Part shown: piece by piece, positions 15,482-24,517 of the stretch | Numbering within the stretch: position 1 is the first letter of the stretch | Layout: each line of letters starts with the position of its first letter | DNA from: Betaproteobacteria bacterium | Lineage (GTDB): Bacteria > Pseudomonadota > Gammaproteobacteria > Burkholderiales > Rhodocyclaceae | Reading direction: 5' to 3' | Length of the DNA: 36,956 nucleotides | Assembly (NCBI GenBank): GCA_947478755.1 | Contig: CANJXH010000007.1 | Location: 1 to 36,956, forward strand | The notes under the pieces: model-generated | Database searches by the model: none | What the model was told of the DNA's origin: nothing | The model's input: the letters and a program-made list of their open reading frames with translations, nothing else | Program-made: the position numbers and the translations under genes

Positions 15482-18400
15482 TCAGTGCAATGCGAAGTCG
15501 GCGCGATTGGCTTTGGCCTTGTCACTGCCCTCGCCACTTTTTGCCGCGATGATGAAGATGCGTTCGGCCGGCACCTGGCCATTCTTGACCAGCCAGTCCT
15601 TGACGGCCTGTGCGCGATGGTTGCCGAGCGTAATCAGGTTGTCGTCGCTGATGGTGGTATTGGCCATCATCAGTTTTTCCATTTCCTCGACCGGCAGGTC
15701 CTTTTGCAGCCCGACCAGATTGCGCGGTTTGGAGAAGTCTTCGTCCTTGTACACCTTGTCCAGCAGCACCGGGTATTCCTCGGGCGTGATCACCAGGGTA
15801 TTGATGTCGACGCTTTGCCCCTTGTCGAGCAGCTGTTTCAGTTTCAGCTTGCGTACCTTGCGCTCGATGCCAGCGCGGCGCAGGCCGTCGCGGTCTGCAT
15901 TGGGATCAAATCGGCCGGTGATGTCGAGCTTCAGGCCCGGGCGATCAACCAGTGCCTTGGCCAGCGTATTGAGCTTGGCTTCGCCGGCAGGGCTTACCGT
16001 GCTGCGACCGGGGTCGAACTCCAGCAGTGAAAGCTCTTCGCCGCCGCCAAACAGCGAACCGAGCAGGGCGAATGGCGACGTGACCGCCTTGGTGATCAGA
16101 TTGCCGATGACCTGGAAAATGATGCCGGTAACGGAGAACTGCGGGTCGTCGAGAGAGCCACCTATCGGCAGGTTGATGTCGATCACACCATTGCGATCGC
16201 GCAGCAGTGCAACGGCGAGCTGCACCGGCAAGGTGGTGGCCGTCGGGCTGTCGATTTTTTCGCCGAATGTCAGCTGGTCGAGGACTACCCGGTTCTGCGC
16301 CTCCAGTTTGCGATTTTCCAGGTGATAGGCGAGGTCGAAGGAAAGCTTTCCTTTTTCGATGCCATAGCCGACGTACTTGGCCGAGTACGGCGTGAAGGGA
16401 GCGAGTTCCATTCCCTTGACGTCTGCCTTCACATCAAGAAACAGATTGCCGCTCAATGGATTGACACGGCCGACAATGTTCAACGGTGCGCTGTTGACGT
16501 TGCCGTGCAGATCAACATCGGCATTGGTCTTTGCGTCCGACGACAGGTTGCTGACGGTGCCGCCCATGTCCTTCAGGTTTGCGGCGTAGTTGGGTTTGAT
16601 GAAGTTGTCACTGAAGCGGACGCTGCCGCGTTTCAACGCAATCTGGCGAATCCTGACGGGCGGCATTGGCGATGCCTGCACAGGTTCCGTTGCCTTGCTT
16701 GCAGGTGCAGGTACCGGTGCTTGTGCCGGTGTGGCGGCGGGTGTCGTAACAGCGCTTTCTTCGGTCAGGCTCTTTTGTTCCGCGCCGTCCTGTACGGCGA
16801 CATCCTGCAGGTTGATGCGGCCGTTGGGATCGACGATGACCCGGGCAAAAAAATCATCCAATGCGACCTGATTGATATTCACGGCCAGGGGAGAGAGCTG
16901 CACCTTGACGCCGCGAAAGGCGAGCAGTTTCCAGCGCACAAAGTCGTTGCTGGACAGCTTGTCGACAGTCGCCAGATTGCCAATGCCGAGATCGCCATCG
17001 AATCCGCCGGTGAGCGTTCCATCGTTTGCCTGATCAAGCTTGAGTGCGGCCTTGCTCGTTACCGTGGCACTGGTAACGACAAGATTGAGCCGGTTGGTGA
17101 CATAGGGCTGCAGCGGCATCAGGTCGACGCCGTCGAGGTTGAGGGCAAGGTCGGCATGCAGCGGCGCAAGCCCGACGTCGCCATTGATGCCAACATTCCC
17201 TTTCTGGTTGACCTGTGCGGCGATGTCCAGTTTTCCGGTTTTGCCCGGCGAGTTGGAGAGGTTCTGCAAACGGATGGCAAGATTTGAAATCCTGGTGATG
17301 GCCGGCTTGGTGAGCCCTTGATCTTCCATTCGCGACGTCCAGCCTTTGATGTCGACATCGGTCACGTTGATGCCAAACCCCGGAGAACCCTTGTTGGAGA
17401 CCTGCGCAGCGGCCGGGCCGGGCTTGTCGGCATGATCCTTTACCGCTGCCGTATTGGGCTTGCCATTGACCAGTGCGAAATCGGCGCTGGATGAGTTGAC
17501 TGAATCGATGTTGATCGTCTGCGTGGCCAGATCGACGCTGATCTTGCTGACGGTGAGATCCAGCTTGTCGACGCCTGCACCCAGTGGCCGTTCCATGACG
17601 TCATTGCGGTAGTCGATTTTGGCGCCGTGAATGCCCAGCTTGCCCAGCGCCAGCTTCAGATTGCTGGGCTTTGGTGGCGCTGTGGGTTCGGCCTTGCTGG
17701 CCGCGCCGCCTGATACCAGATGGGCGAGATTGACGCTGCCATCAGGGTTGGTGGAAACATGAAGCTCGGGTTGTTCGAGGTCCAGGCGCGCGATCGACAG
17801 CGTGTTTGACAATACATTCAGCTTGTCGAGTGTCACCTGAAGCTGCTTCAGCTTTGCCAGCGGCTTGCCGCTCAGCGCATCCATTTTCAGTTCGTTGAGT
17901 GCGGCGGTGCCTGTCAACGCGACAATGGAGCTTCCTTCCTTGGCACGTTGGAACGCGACAGACAGGTGGAGGTCAAGCCTTGCGCTTGGCAGCTTGAATT
18001 GCGGTTTGAGCGGGAGGTAGCCGACATACCTTGTCAGGTCGACGGCATCGACGTCGAGCTTGAGGTTGGCTTCCCGGCTTTCGGCAAAGGGGGTGGCCTT
18101 GCCCGTGAGCTGCAACGGTGCGCCATCGACCCGCGCGCTGAACAGGGGTTCGGTCACGACGTCAATCTGCGACGTCAGCGAGGACAGGAACGGCACGCCC
18201 AGTCGCAACTCGTCAATCACGTGTTGCATCTTCATCGGTTGATCGTCAAACGCTATGCGACCGCCCTCCACCTGTATGTTGTGGAGTGCAAACCGCGCCG
18301 GCTCCGTATCCTTTGACGGGGGCTGGCTGGCAATCAGCGCAATCAGATCGTCAAAGTTGTAGTGGTTTTCGCCGGTACGAATCAGGTGGACATCGGGTTT

Positions 18401-18739
18401 GTCCAGCCTGATCTCCTTGATTACCGGTGCCAGACGGAGCAGGGATTGCAGTTCGGCATTGACATGCAGGTTCTCAAAGGAGATGAACGCCGTTTTCCCA
18501 TCCGGCTCCATGAGCTTGAGGCCGTGAACATCAAGCGACAGCGTGTAGGGACTGATCTCGATGCGTTCGATGCTGAGCTGCCTGTGCAGCTTTTCGGCAA
18601 CCAGCTTTTCGGCCTGGGATTTGAGGATGCCAGGCAGCGCGAAATAGGCGAACAGTCCGAATATCGCCAGAAAAACAAGCGTTGCGGCAGCTGCGCGTGT
18701 GATCCAGGGTTTGTTCATCATGGTCGATATGCTGTTCAT
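15482..18739 (-). CDS. DUF748 (AsmA-like) envelope protein
   Basis: A 1085-residue protein with one N-terminal membrane segment (about residues 14-36, ATLVFLAIFGLFAYFALPGI), followed by a large periplasmic part. EKLHRQLSIERIEISPYTLS and the repeated beta-rich segments are typical of DUF748. These are relatives of AsmA and TamB, which are thought to bridge inner and outer membranes and carry lipids. A proline- and alanine-rich linker lies near the middle (TPAATPAQAPVPAPASKATE). The C-terminal part (LGNHRAQAVKDWLVKNGQVP) resembles an OmpA-like fold fragment, as in other members. It follows modC on the same strand after 48 bases. Role in lipid transport is inferred from family resemblance only. 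Confidence 0.82.
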   Translation of the reverse strand: MNSISTMMNKPWITRAAAATLVFLAIFGLFAYFALPGILKSQAEKLVAEKLHRQLSIERIEISPYTLSLDVHGLKLMEPDGKTAFISFENLHVNAELQSLLRLAPVIKEIRLDKPDVHLIRTGENHYNFDDLIALIASQPPSKDTEPARFALHNIQVEGGRIAFDDQPMKMQHVIDELRLGVPFLSSLTSQIDVVTEPLFSARVDGAPLQLTGKATPFAESREANLKLDVDAVDLTRYVGYLPLKPQFKLPSARLDLHLSVAFQRAKEGSSIVALTGTAALNELKMDALSGKPLAKLKQLQVTLDKLNVLSNTLSIARLDLEQPELHVSTNPDGSVNLAHLVSGGAASKAEPTAPPKPSNLKLALGKLGIHGAKIDYRNDVMERPLGAGVDKLDLTVSKISVDLATQTINIDSVNSSSADFALVNGKPNTAAVKDHADKPGPAAAQVSNKGSPGFGINVTDVDIKGWTSRMEDQGLTKPAITRISNLAIRLQNLSNSPGKTGKLDIAAQVNQKGNVGINGDVGLAPLHADLALNLDGVDLMPLQPYVTNRLNLVVTSATVTSKAALKLDQANDGTLTGGFDGDLGIGNLATVDKLSSNDFVRWKLLAFRGVKVQLSPLAVNINQVALDDFFARVIVDPNGRINLQDVAVQDGAEQKSLTEESAVTTPAATPAQAPVPAPASKATEPVQASPMPPVRIRQIALKRGSVRFSDNFIKPNYAANLKDMGGTVSNLSSDAKTNADVDLHGNVNSAPLNIVGRVNPLSGNLFLDVKADVKGMELAPFTPYSAKYVGYGIEKGKLSFDLAYHLENRKLEAQNRVVLDQLTFGEKIDSPTATTLPVQLAVALLRDRNGVIDINLPIGGSLDDPQFSVTGIIFQVIGNLITKAVTSPFALLGSLFGGGEELSLLEFDPGRSTVSPAGEAKLNTLAKALVDRPGLKLDITGRFDPNADRDGLRRAGIERKVRKLKLKQLLDKGQSVDINTLVITPEEYPVLLDKVYKDEDFSKPRNLVGLQKDLPVEEMEKLMMANTTISDDNLITLGNHRAQAVKDWLVKNGQVPAERIFIIAAKSGEGSDKAKANRADFALH

Positions 18740-18787
18740 GTACTGATGGGGCCGGCGACGATGTTACCAGCGCGTTGTCTTGTGGCG

Positions 18788-19855
18788 TCAGCCCACGAGC
18801 GCGACGGACTTTATTTGTGCCCAGACCTGTTGGCCAACGTTCAAGCCGAGCTGATCGCGCGAGCGGCGAGTGATTCTTGCCAGAAGGATTGTTCCGGCGA
18901 CATCCAGTCGGGTGAGGAGCTGCGACGGGTGATGCGTCTCGGTGAAGTCCACGATGGTCGCACAGAGGCGGTTGTTGATACTGCTGTCAGTGGGACAGGA
19001 GAGGGCAAGGCTGACATCACGCGCCTGGATGGAGACGCGTGTCCTGCTTCCGAGCGGGAGGTCTTTCAATCCTGCATGCAGGCTGCCGCCGGCAAAGTCG
19101 AGGCGCATCAAGTGGTACTCACGGTCATGTGCGCTGACGACCGCATCAATCACCACGCCAGCATCATCGCGCTGCGCCAGGGGGAGATCGAGCCGCGTGC
19201 ATACTTCATCAAGCGGCCCAGCCCCAATGGCTTTGCCCTGATCAAGCAAGACCAGGTGATCGGCCAGACGCGCGACTTCGTCGAAGGCGTGGCTGACGTA
19301 AAGAATCGGTATATCCAGTTCGGTATGCAGCCGCTCAAGGAAAGGCATGATGTCGCTTTTGCGCGCGGCATCCAGCGAAGCAAGAGGTTCGTCCATCATC
19401 AGGAGCTGTGGCGAAGAGAGCAGGGCGCGTGCGATCGCAACACGCTGGCGTTCTCCTCCGGACAGTTTTTCCACGCCACGGGTGAGCAGATGGCCGATTG
19501 CCAGCAACTCGATCACGCCCGCCCTGTTACGGCTGTCCGCGGTCTGCGAGCGCCGCGCGGCGAAATCCAGGTTGCCGGCAACGTCAAGGTGAGGGAAAAG
19601 GTTGGCCTCCTGAAAGACATATCCGATGCGCCTTTGGTGGGTGGGCAGGAATCGCCCTTCGTCTTGCCATGTCTCGTCCTTGACCTGCAGGGTGCCCCGG
19701 CACTCCCGTTCCAGCCCCGCGATACAACGCAGCAGGGTTGTCTTTCCCGACCCGGAGGCGCCGTACAGGGCGGTGACGCCGGACGAGGGAAGATTCAGAT
19801 CAACATTCAGCACAAATTCAGGGCGCGTGAGTTGAAGGCAGGCCGAGATGGTCAT
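18788..19855 (-). CDS. modC: Molybdate ABC transporter ATP-binding protein ModC
   Basis: A 355-residue ABC ATPase. Walker A is GASGSGKTT at residues 32-40, the signature motif [16 protein letters not shown] lies near 130, and Walker B is [12 protein letters not shown] near 150. A C-terminal TOBE/Mop domain ([20 protein letters not shown]) follows, as in ModC and not in most importers. It powers uptake of molybdate, or tungstate, with ModB at the inner membrane. Its ATG overlaps the modB stop by four bases. The window's moaC gene shows that the cell makes molybdopterin, which fits. Confidence 0.93.
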   Translation of the reverse strand: MTISACLQLTRPEFVLNVDLNLPSSGVTALYGASGSGKTTLLRCIAGLERECRGTLQVKDETWQDEGRFLPTHQRRIGYVFQEANLFPHLDVAGNLDFAARRSQTADSRNRAGVIELLAIGHLLTRGVEKLSGGERQRVAIARALLSSPQLLMMDEPLASLDAARKSDIMPFLERLHTELDIPILYVSHAFDEVARLADHLVLLDQGKAIGAGPLDEVCTRLDLPLAQRDDAGVVIDAVVSAHDREYHLMRLDFAGGSLHAGLKDLPLGSRTRVSIQARDVSLALSCPTDSSINNRLCATIVDFTETHHPSQLLTRLDVAGTILLARITRRSRDQLGLNVGQQVWAQIKSVALVG

Positions 19856-20526
19856 GACGATGAGTCGCGCTTCATCAGGTTCAACAGCACGAGGACAAGG
19901 AAGCTGAACAACAGCAGGGCCCCCGCCAGCCAGTGACTCTGCCCGTATTCAAGGGCCTCGACATGATCGTATATCTGCACCGACAGAACGCGCGTCGCGC
20001 CCGGGATATTCCCGCCAATCATCAGCACCACGCCAAACTCTCCAACCGTGTGGGCAAAACTCATTACCGCGGCGGTGATCAGCCCTGGCCTCGCCAGCGG
20101 CAGCGCAACGGTAAAAAAAACGTTCAGTGGCGATGCGCGAAGCGTTGCTGCCGCTTCCAGCGGCCCGCGGCCGATGGCTTCAAACGCCTGTTGCAGCGGC
20201 TGAACGGCAAAGGGCAGCGAGTAGATCATCGACCCCAGGACCAAACCGGCAAAAGTGAAAGGCAACAAACCGATGCCTGCCGCCAGCGTGAGTTGACCGA
20301 TGGGACCGTTCGGCCCGAGGGTGATCAGCAGATAGAAGCCAAGCACCGTGGGGGGCAACACCAATGGCAGGGTGACGATGGCCGAGATCGGTTTTTTCAG
20401 CCACGAGCCGGTACCGGTCAGCCACCAGGCGATGGGTGTGCCGACCAACAATAGCAGCAAGGTGACAACGGTTGCCAGTTTAAGTGTCAGCCAGATGGCC
20501 AACCAATCATCGGGGGACAGGATCAT
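19852..20526 (-). CDS. modB: Molybdate ABC transporter permease ModB
   Basis: A 224-residue permease starting [20 protein letters not shown], close to the usual ModB opening. Several membrane helices are visible, and the EAA loop [20 protein letters not shown], which contacts ModC, lies near residue 140. The frame is open further upstream to a TTG at 20547, but the ATG at 20526 fits the family. The start overlaps the stop of a small upstream ORF, and the stop overlaps the modC start, so translation is coupled along the unit. No periplasmic ModA gene is in the window. Confidence 0.92.
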   Translation of the reverse strand: MILSPDDWLAIWLTLKLATVVTLLLLLVGTPIAWWLTGTGSWLKKPISAIVTLPLVLPPTVLGFYLLITLGPNGPIGQLTLAAGIGLLPFTFAGLVLGSMIYSLPFAVQPLQQAFEAIGRGPLEAAATLRASPLNVFFTVALPLARPGLITAAVMSFAHTVGEFGVVLMIGGNIPGATRVLSVQIYDHVEALEYGQSHWLAGALLLFSFLVLVLLNLMKRDSSS

Positions 20527-20702
20527 CGGGGTTGAACGCAATGGCAAAGCCTCACGGGCATACCGCTTAAGCGTTTGCAGGTGACCCGGACGGCCTCGGC
20601 CGGAAAGGCAATTTCAAAAATGTTTTCGAATGACGGAACGGTGACGTAGCCATGTCTCAATCGTGCTGCGATGAACCGGATCATCAGGTCTCCCGACGTC
20701 AT
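20523..20702 (-). CDS. Small ORF of unknown function coupled to modB
   Basis: An ATG at 20702 gives 59 residues; an internal ATG at 20684, with GGGAGA just before it, gives 53 residues beginning [15 protein letters not shown]. The TGA overlaps the modB ATG by four bases, the same coupling seen between modB and modC. This is the main reason to list it. The protein has two cysteines near the end and no membrane segment. It resembles no family I can name, and could be a leader peptide, a small protein, or the remnant of a larger gene where modA would be expected. Confidence 0.35.
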   Translation of the reverse strand: MTSGDLMIRFIAARLRHGYVTVPSFENIFEIAFPAEAVRVTCKRLSGMPVRLCHCVQPR

Positions 20703-20951
20703 GTTTGCCTTGTCACGATTATACGGATCACAAATTGCAGAGGTTTCAGGTCTTTCAATTGATTGCTATTGCCGATTTTGTCTTGTTCTGGCGAAAACCC
20801 GATCAGGCACTGGATGCTTCCTACGATGTTGAGTTGTTCTGATTCGGAACTAACGTGGCAATATTCTGTCTTCATGCTAAGGATTACGGACTGTCTACAA
20901 AAAACCAATCCTTCATGTCTTCAAAAGCCTTCAATAACAAGGAGAGTCGAA

Positions 20952-22337
20952 ATGAACAGAAAAACCGAAGCAATTTTGGTATTGGCAGCTGTTGCATTTG
21001 CCGGTTCGGCATTTGCTGCAGTCAGCGCCGAGGAAGCAAAGCAACTGGGCACCACCTTGACGGCGATTGGCGCCGAAAAGGCCGGCAACAAGGAGGGAAC
21101 CATCCCCGCGTACACCGGCGAAGGCGTCAAGGCGCCGGCCAGTTATGAAGCATCAAAGGAACCGGAACCACGCGGTCGCCCGGATCCGTTCGCCAACGAA
21201 AAGCCCTTGTTTTCGATTACTGCCCAGAACGCCGCGCAATATGCAGACAAGCTGGATGGCATGGTCGAGATGTTCAAGAAATTCCCGAATTTCCGCATGG
21301 ACATCTATCCCACGCACCGTACCTCGACAGTACCGAAATGGGTAGCAGACAACACATTCAAGAATGCGACTGCATGCAAGGGCATCGACAATGATTTGAA
21401 GCTCGATGGCTGCTATGGCGGTTATGCTTTCCCCATTCCCAAGAACGGAACGCAGGCCATGTGGAACCACCTGACCGCGTACGAAGCCAGTGCATGGCAG
21501 GGCATGTCGCATAGCTTCGTTGTTTCAAACAACGGCAATGTGACGCTCGTTGATGGCGCCGATTATTGGCAGCAATCCTGGTACTACGATCCCGAGCGTA
21601 CGACTCCGGCCAAACCGGAAACGATCTACTGGACCGTTCGCGTAGACAGCTTGCTGCCGGCGCGACGCAATGGCGAGAAACTGGTGCTGCTTGATCCGGT
21701 CGATACGCTTGGCGTTGGTCGCCGCGCGTTCCAATATGTTCCAGGTCAGCGCCGCGTCAAACTGGCACCCGATCTGGCCTACGATACGCCTGCACCAACG
21801 GGTGGCGGCATCATAACGATGGACGATGCCAAGGTTTTCCTTGGTGCATTGGATCGATATGAATGGAAGCTGATGGGCAAGAAGGAAAAGTACATCATTG
21901 CCAACAATTTCCGTCTGGCCGATCATGTCACATGCGACGACAACAAGTCACTCACCAAGAATTTCATCAATCCGGATTGTGTGCGCTGGGAACTGCATCG
22001 TGTCTGGGCGATTGAGGGCAAGTTGAAAGCCGGTTACCGTCACATCTATCCGCGCCGCATCTTCTATTGGGATGAGGACAACTATGCGGGTGGAAGTTCG
22101 GATGAGTTTGATGCGTCGGGCAAGATCTATCGCATCAGCCATTCGCTGGCCTTCCCGTTCTATGCAAGTGAAGGCGCTGGTACTGCGGGCGATGGAACGG
22201 TTACCTATGATCTTTTCACTGGCAACTATGCCTTGCAGGGTTCCGATGCAACCAAAGGTCAAGGCAAGTGGATGATTCCGCGCAAACGCGATCTGTTCTT
22301 TACGCCGGAAGCGCTGGCAAGCGAAGGCATTCGCTAA
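20952..22337 (+). CDS. DUF1329 outer-membrane-associated protein
   Basis: A 461-residue exported protein. The N-terminus MNRKTEAILVLAAVAFAGSA with FA at the cleavage site is a signal peptide; it has no lipobox cysteine. The mature part starts AVSAEEAKQLGTTLTAIGAE, typical of DUF1329. RRIFYWDEDNY and the ending RDLFFTPEALASEG fit too. DUF1329 proteins are periplasmic or outer-membrane proteins with a fold related to LolB-type lipid carriers. They are common in bacteria that degrade steroids, terpenes and other hydrophobic compounds, often with RND exporters; a role in substrate passage is inferred. AAGGAGAG precedes the ATG. A strong terminator follows, so it is probably a single-gene unit. 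The 249 bases upstream hold no recognisable gene. Confidence 0.85.
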   Translation: MNRKTEAILVLAAVAFAGSAFAAVSAEEAKQLGTTLTAIGAEKAGNKEGTIPAYTGEGVKAPASYEASKEPEPRGRPDPFANEKPLFSITAQNAAQYADKLDGMVEMFKKFPNFRMDIYPTHRTSTVPKWVADNTFKNATACKGIDNDLKLDGCYGGYAFPIPKNGTQAMWNHLTAYEASAWQGMSHSFVVSNNGNVTLVDGADYWQQSWYYDPERTTPAKPETIYWTVRVDSLLPARRNGEKLVLLDPVDTLGVGRRAFQYVPGQRRVKLAPDLAYDTPAPTGGGIITMDDAKVFLGALDRYEWKLMGKKEKYIIANNFRLADHVTCDDNKSLTKNFINPDCVRWELHRVWAIEGKLKAGYRHIYPRRIFYWDEDNYAGGSSDEFDASGKIYRISHSLAFPFYASEGAGTAGDGTVTYDLFTGNYALQGSDATKGQGKWMIPRKRDLFFTPEALASEGIR

Positions 22338-22364
22338 AAGGCAACAAGATTTTGTCGAAATCGA

Positions 22365-22396
22365 CCCCATCTGCTGCATCGGCGGATGGGGTTTTT
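22365..22396 (+). terminator. Rho-independent terminator after the DUF1329 gene
   Basis: CCCCATCTGC (22365-22374) pairs with GCGGATGGGG (22382-22391), a 10-bp stem with one G-T pair and a 7-base loop, followed by TTTTT and more T. This is a textbook intrinsic terminator. Confidence 0.9.
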
Positions 22397-22580
22397 ATTT
22401 GGTGATAGCCCAAAGCGGTTTAAGATGCTGGCCAGCCGAAAATGGCGGCAAGCCGCTTGCCCGATCACCGGGTTTTCCACTTGCGGCCACGACGGGGACG
22501 ATTGAACGCTTGCGACGACCGCCGAGCTCCCGGGTCGGACCGCACCCAATCATTTCAAAAAGACAATTTGGAAACTAACC

Positions 22581-24023
22581 ATGAGCCACAAGATACTTCC
22601 TTACCTGCAATGCCTTCGAAACACATTCACGACACTTAATCCGTCATTGTCCAATGATCCGGGCCTTGCGCTGCAGGGAACCGTTGCCGCCAAGCTTCTT
22701 GATCGCATGATCGTCGATTATTCGCTGGCGATGGATTACCAGGCCGACTATTCCGCTGCACTGCTCAAATTGTTGCCGGAGATCAAGCAGGCGCTGGGTG
22801 GGAACGCCAAGGAAGCCATCGCCGAATTGCAGACCGTTGGTGACGATTTCGAACGCATGTGTTTGCTGGCCGGAGAAGTTCAACGCGCGTTGGTGACTTC
22901 TGCGACCCCGCAGTCGATCCGCTTGACCAAAGCGATGGTGGAGATGGAAGCCGAGTACAGCATCAAGGTTGACAAGGCGACGCTCGACCAGATTGCAAAG
23001 TCGGCGGCCGTCGTGCCGCAATCTTCCGTCATCCGCAATACCCGGGAAATTGATGAAAAGAAGCTGGCTGATTTCATTCGCAAGCTTTATCCGGATGAAA
23101 CCGAACTGACGATCAAGAGCAGCAGTTTCATACCGGGCGGCTTTTCAAAGTTCACGGCAAACGTCACGCTAGAGAATTGCAAATCCCTGCCGCAAAACCT
23201 CGTCATGCGTGGTGACGCGGCAGCCACTTTCGGCGGTGCCTCGGTCGTAGACGAGTATCGCCTGATCAAGGCGATGTACGACAACGGTGCCTGCGTGGCG
23301 CGTCCGCTGGCGGTCGACGAATCGGGCAAGGTGTTCGGTTCGCCCATCATGCTGGTGGAAAAGAAGCCGGGCGGAATCATCGGCCACATGTTCAATTTGC
23401 CCAAGCCGAACACGACAACGGCTATTGATGTCGCGACGCAGTTGGCAGCGATCCATCGCGTGCCGCTGTCGGCGGTAGGAAATCAGGTTGATAGTGCAGA
23501 CATTCCTTCAAGCCAGAAAGCACTGGCATGGCTCGAAGAGGGCCATAAGGCCTGGCTGCCGTTGAATATGCCTTCGCCGGTCTTTGAGACCGCATTCGAT
23601 TGGCTAAGGAAGAACGCGAGCCTGAATGACAAGGCGCCGCGAACTCTGGTGCATGGGGACTATGGGCTCAACAATATCCTGATCGACAACGATCGCGTCA
23701 GCGCGGTTCTTGATTGGGAGTTCGCCCATATTGGAAACCCGGCATACGACCTTGGCTACTTTTATTTCATGGGCGAGGCATTGGCACCATGGGAAGTGTT
23801 TCTGGATGCGTACGGCAAGGCAGGGATGCCAATTCCGGACGAGGACCAGCTGAATTACAACATCCTCTTCGCGGCGACTCGACTGGGCGTGATGGTGGTT
23901 CAAACCAATCACGTCTTTACTTCAGGTGCAGAAATCGCGTTGGCACCGGCATTCAATCTGGCGGGCAGCTTTTATGAAGAGACCATCAGACGGATATCCT
24001 TTGCGCTGGACCGGGTGCTCTGA
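22581..24023 (+). CDS. APH-type phosphotransferase family protein with N-terminal extension
   Basis: A 480-residue protein with two parts. Residues 1 to about 130 are helical and of no family I can name (SLAMDYQADYSAALLKLLPE). Residues from about 160 on form an aminoglycoside-phosphotransferase-like kinase: the nucleotide site lies around FIPGGFSKFTANVTLE, the catalytic loop HGDYGLNNIL starts near 358, and the metal-binding segment DWEFAHIGNPAYDLGY follows. Related kinases in acyl-CoA catabolic gene sets include the ACAD10/11-like group, which phosphorylates hydroxyacyl-CoAs; that role here is inference. No good Shine-Dalgarno sequence is seen. It is followed by a bidirectional terminator and converges on the ferredoxin and acyl-CoA dehydrogenase genes. 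Confidence 0.82.
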   Translation: MSHKILPYLQCLRNTFTTLNPSLSNDPGLALQGTVAAKLLDRMIVDYSLAMDYQADYSAALLKLLPEIKQALGGNAKEAIAELQTVGDDFERMCLLAGEVQRALVTSATPQSIRLTKAMVEMEAEYSIKVDKATLDQIAKSAAVVPQSSVIRNTREIDEKKLADFIRKLYPDETELTIKSSSFIPGGFSKFTANVTLENCKSLPQNLVMRGDAAATFGGASVVDEYRLIKAMYDNGACVARPLAVDESGKVFGSPIMLVEKKPGGIIGHMFNLPKPNTTTAIDVATQLAAIHRVPLSAVGNQVDSADIPSSQKALAWLEEGHKAWLPLNMPSPVFETAFDWLRKNASLNDKAPRTLVHGDYGLNNILIDNDRVSAVLDWEFAHIGNPAYDLGYFYFMGEALAPWEVFLDAYGKAGMPIPDEDQLNYNILFAATRLGVMVVQTNHVFTSGAEIALAPAFNLAGSFYEETIRRISFALDRVL

Positions 24024-24046
24024 GTAGTCCGGCGGTTTCCTGATGC

Positions 24047-24084
24047 AAAGGGGCTCCAGGTTCTTGCAAACCTGGGGCCCCTTT
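24047..24084. terminator. Bidirectional terminator between convergent genes
   Basis: The arm at 24047-24062 and the arm at 24069-24084 form a 16-bp stem with one G-T pair and a 6-base loop. AAA before and TTT after the stem let it act on both strands. It separates the phosphotransferase gene from the convergent Rieske ferredoxin gene. Confidence 0.88.
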
Positions 24085-24119
24085 CATTTCTGCCTCCCGA
24101 CCAAGCGGGCGACCGGAGA

Positions 24120-24485
24120 TTACAGATCGACGAGGACCGCACCGTCCTTTTCGCTTGCCTTGAATGTGGTGATGCCAGCGGGTTTCTTGCCCATTGAAAT
24201 CATGCCGTGCGTCCAGTCAGGCATCGGAATCCCGACAAAGGAATTGACCCAGTCGAGGTTTTTCCCTGAGCACATGTCGAATTTGGAGCCATGCCATGGG
24301 CAGGTTATGGCGGAGCCTTCGATCTTGCCGCGCGACAGGGCCAGACCCAAGTGCGGGCATTTGTTTTCGAAGGCCTGGACCGTGCCCTTGACGCGAGTCA
24401 GGGCAATTGATTTGCCAGCGACGGATGCAACGTGAACTGCGCCTTCGACCACCTGCGCTGACTTTGCTGCTTCGGTTTTGCTCAT
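24120..24485 (-). CDS. Rieske-type [2Fe-2S] ferredoxin
   Basis: A 121-residue soluble Rieske protein. The cluster ligands are C43-x-H45 in NKCPHLGLAL and C62-x2-H65 in TCPWHG. There is no membrane anchor, so it is not the bc1 subunit; it is the size of oxygenase ferredoxins and of the nitrite reductase small subunit. It could pass electrons to a Rieske oxygenase. AAGGAG precedes the ATG. It follows the acyl-CoA dehydrogenase gene after 32 bases on the same strand and is probably in its operon. Confidence 0.88.
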   Translation of the reverse strand: MSKTEAAKSAQVVEGAVHVASVAGKSIALTRVKGTVQAFENKCPHLGLALSRGKIEGSAITCPWHGSKFDMCSGKNLDWVNSFVGIPMPDWTHGMISMGKKPAGITTFKASEKDGAVLVDL

Positions 24486-24517
24486 GCTGATATCTCCTTT
24501 TGGTTGAGCACGTGAAA

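Noticed and set aside
18362-19936. Open frame of 524 codons on the plus strand over modC and the DUF748 gene
   Set aside because: The opposite strand encodes clear ModC motifs, and the plus-strand product is not protein-like.
20805-20825. Sigma54 promoter before the DUF1329 gene
   Set aside because: A GGCAC-like and a TGC-like block are present, but the spacing between GG and GC is 8 bases where 10 are needed.
22441-22470. Inverted repeat GGCAAG/CTTGCC before the phosphotransferase gene
   Set aside because: Only 6 bp with a 3-base loop in GC-rich sequence and with no T run; not distinguishable from chance.
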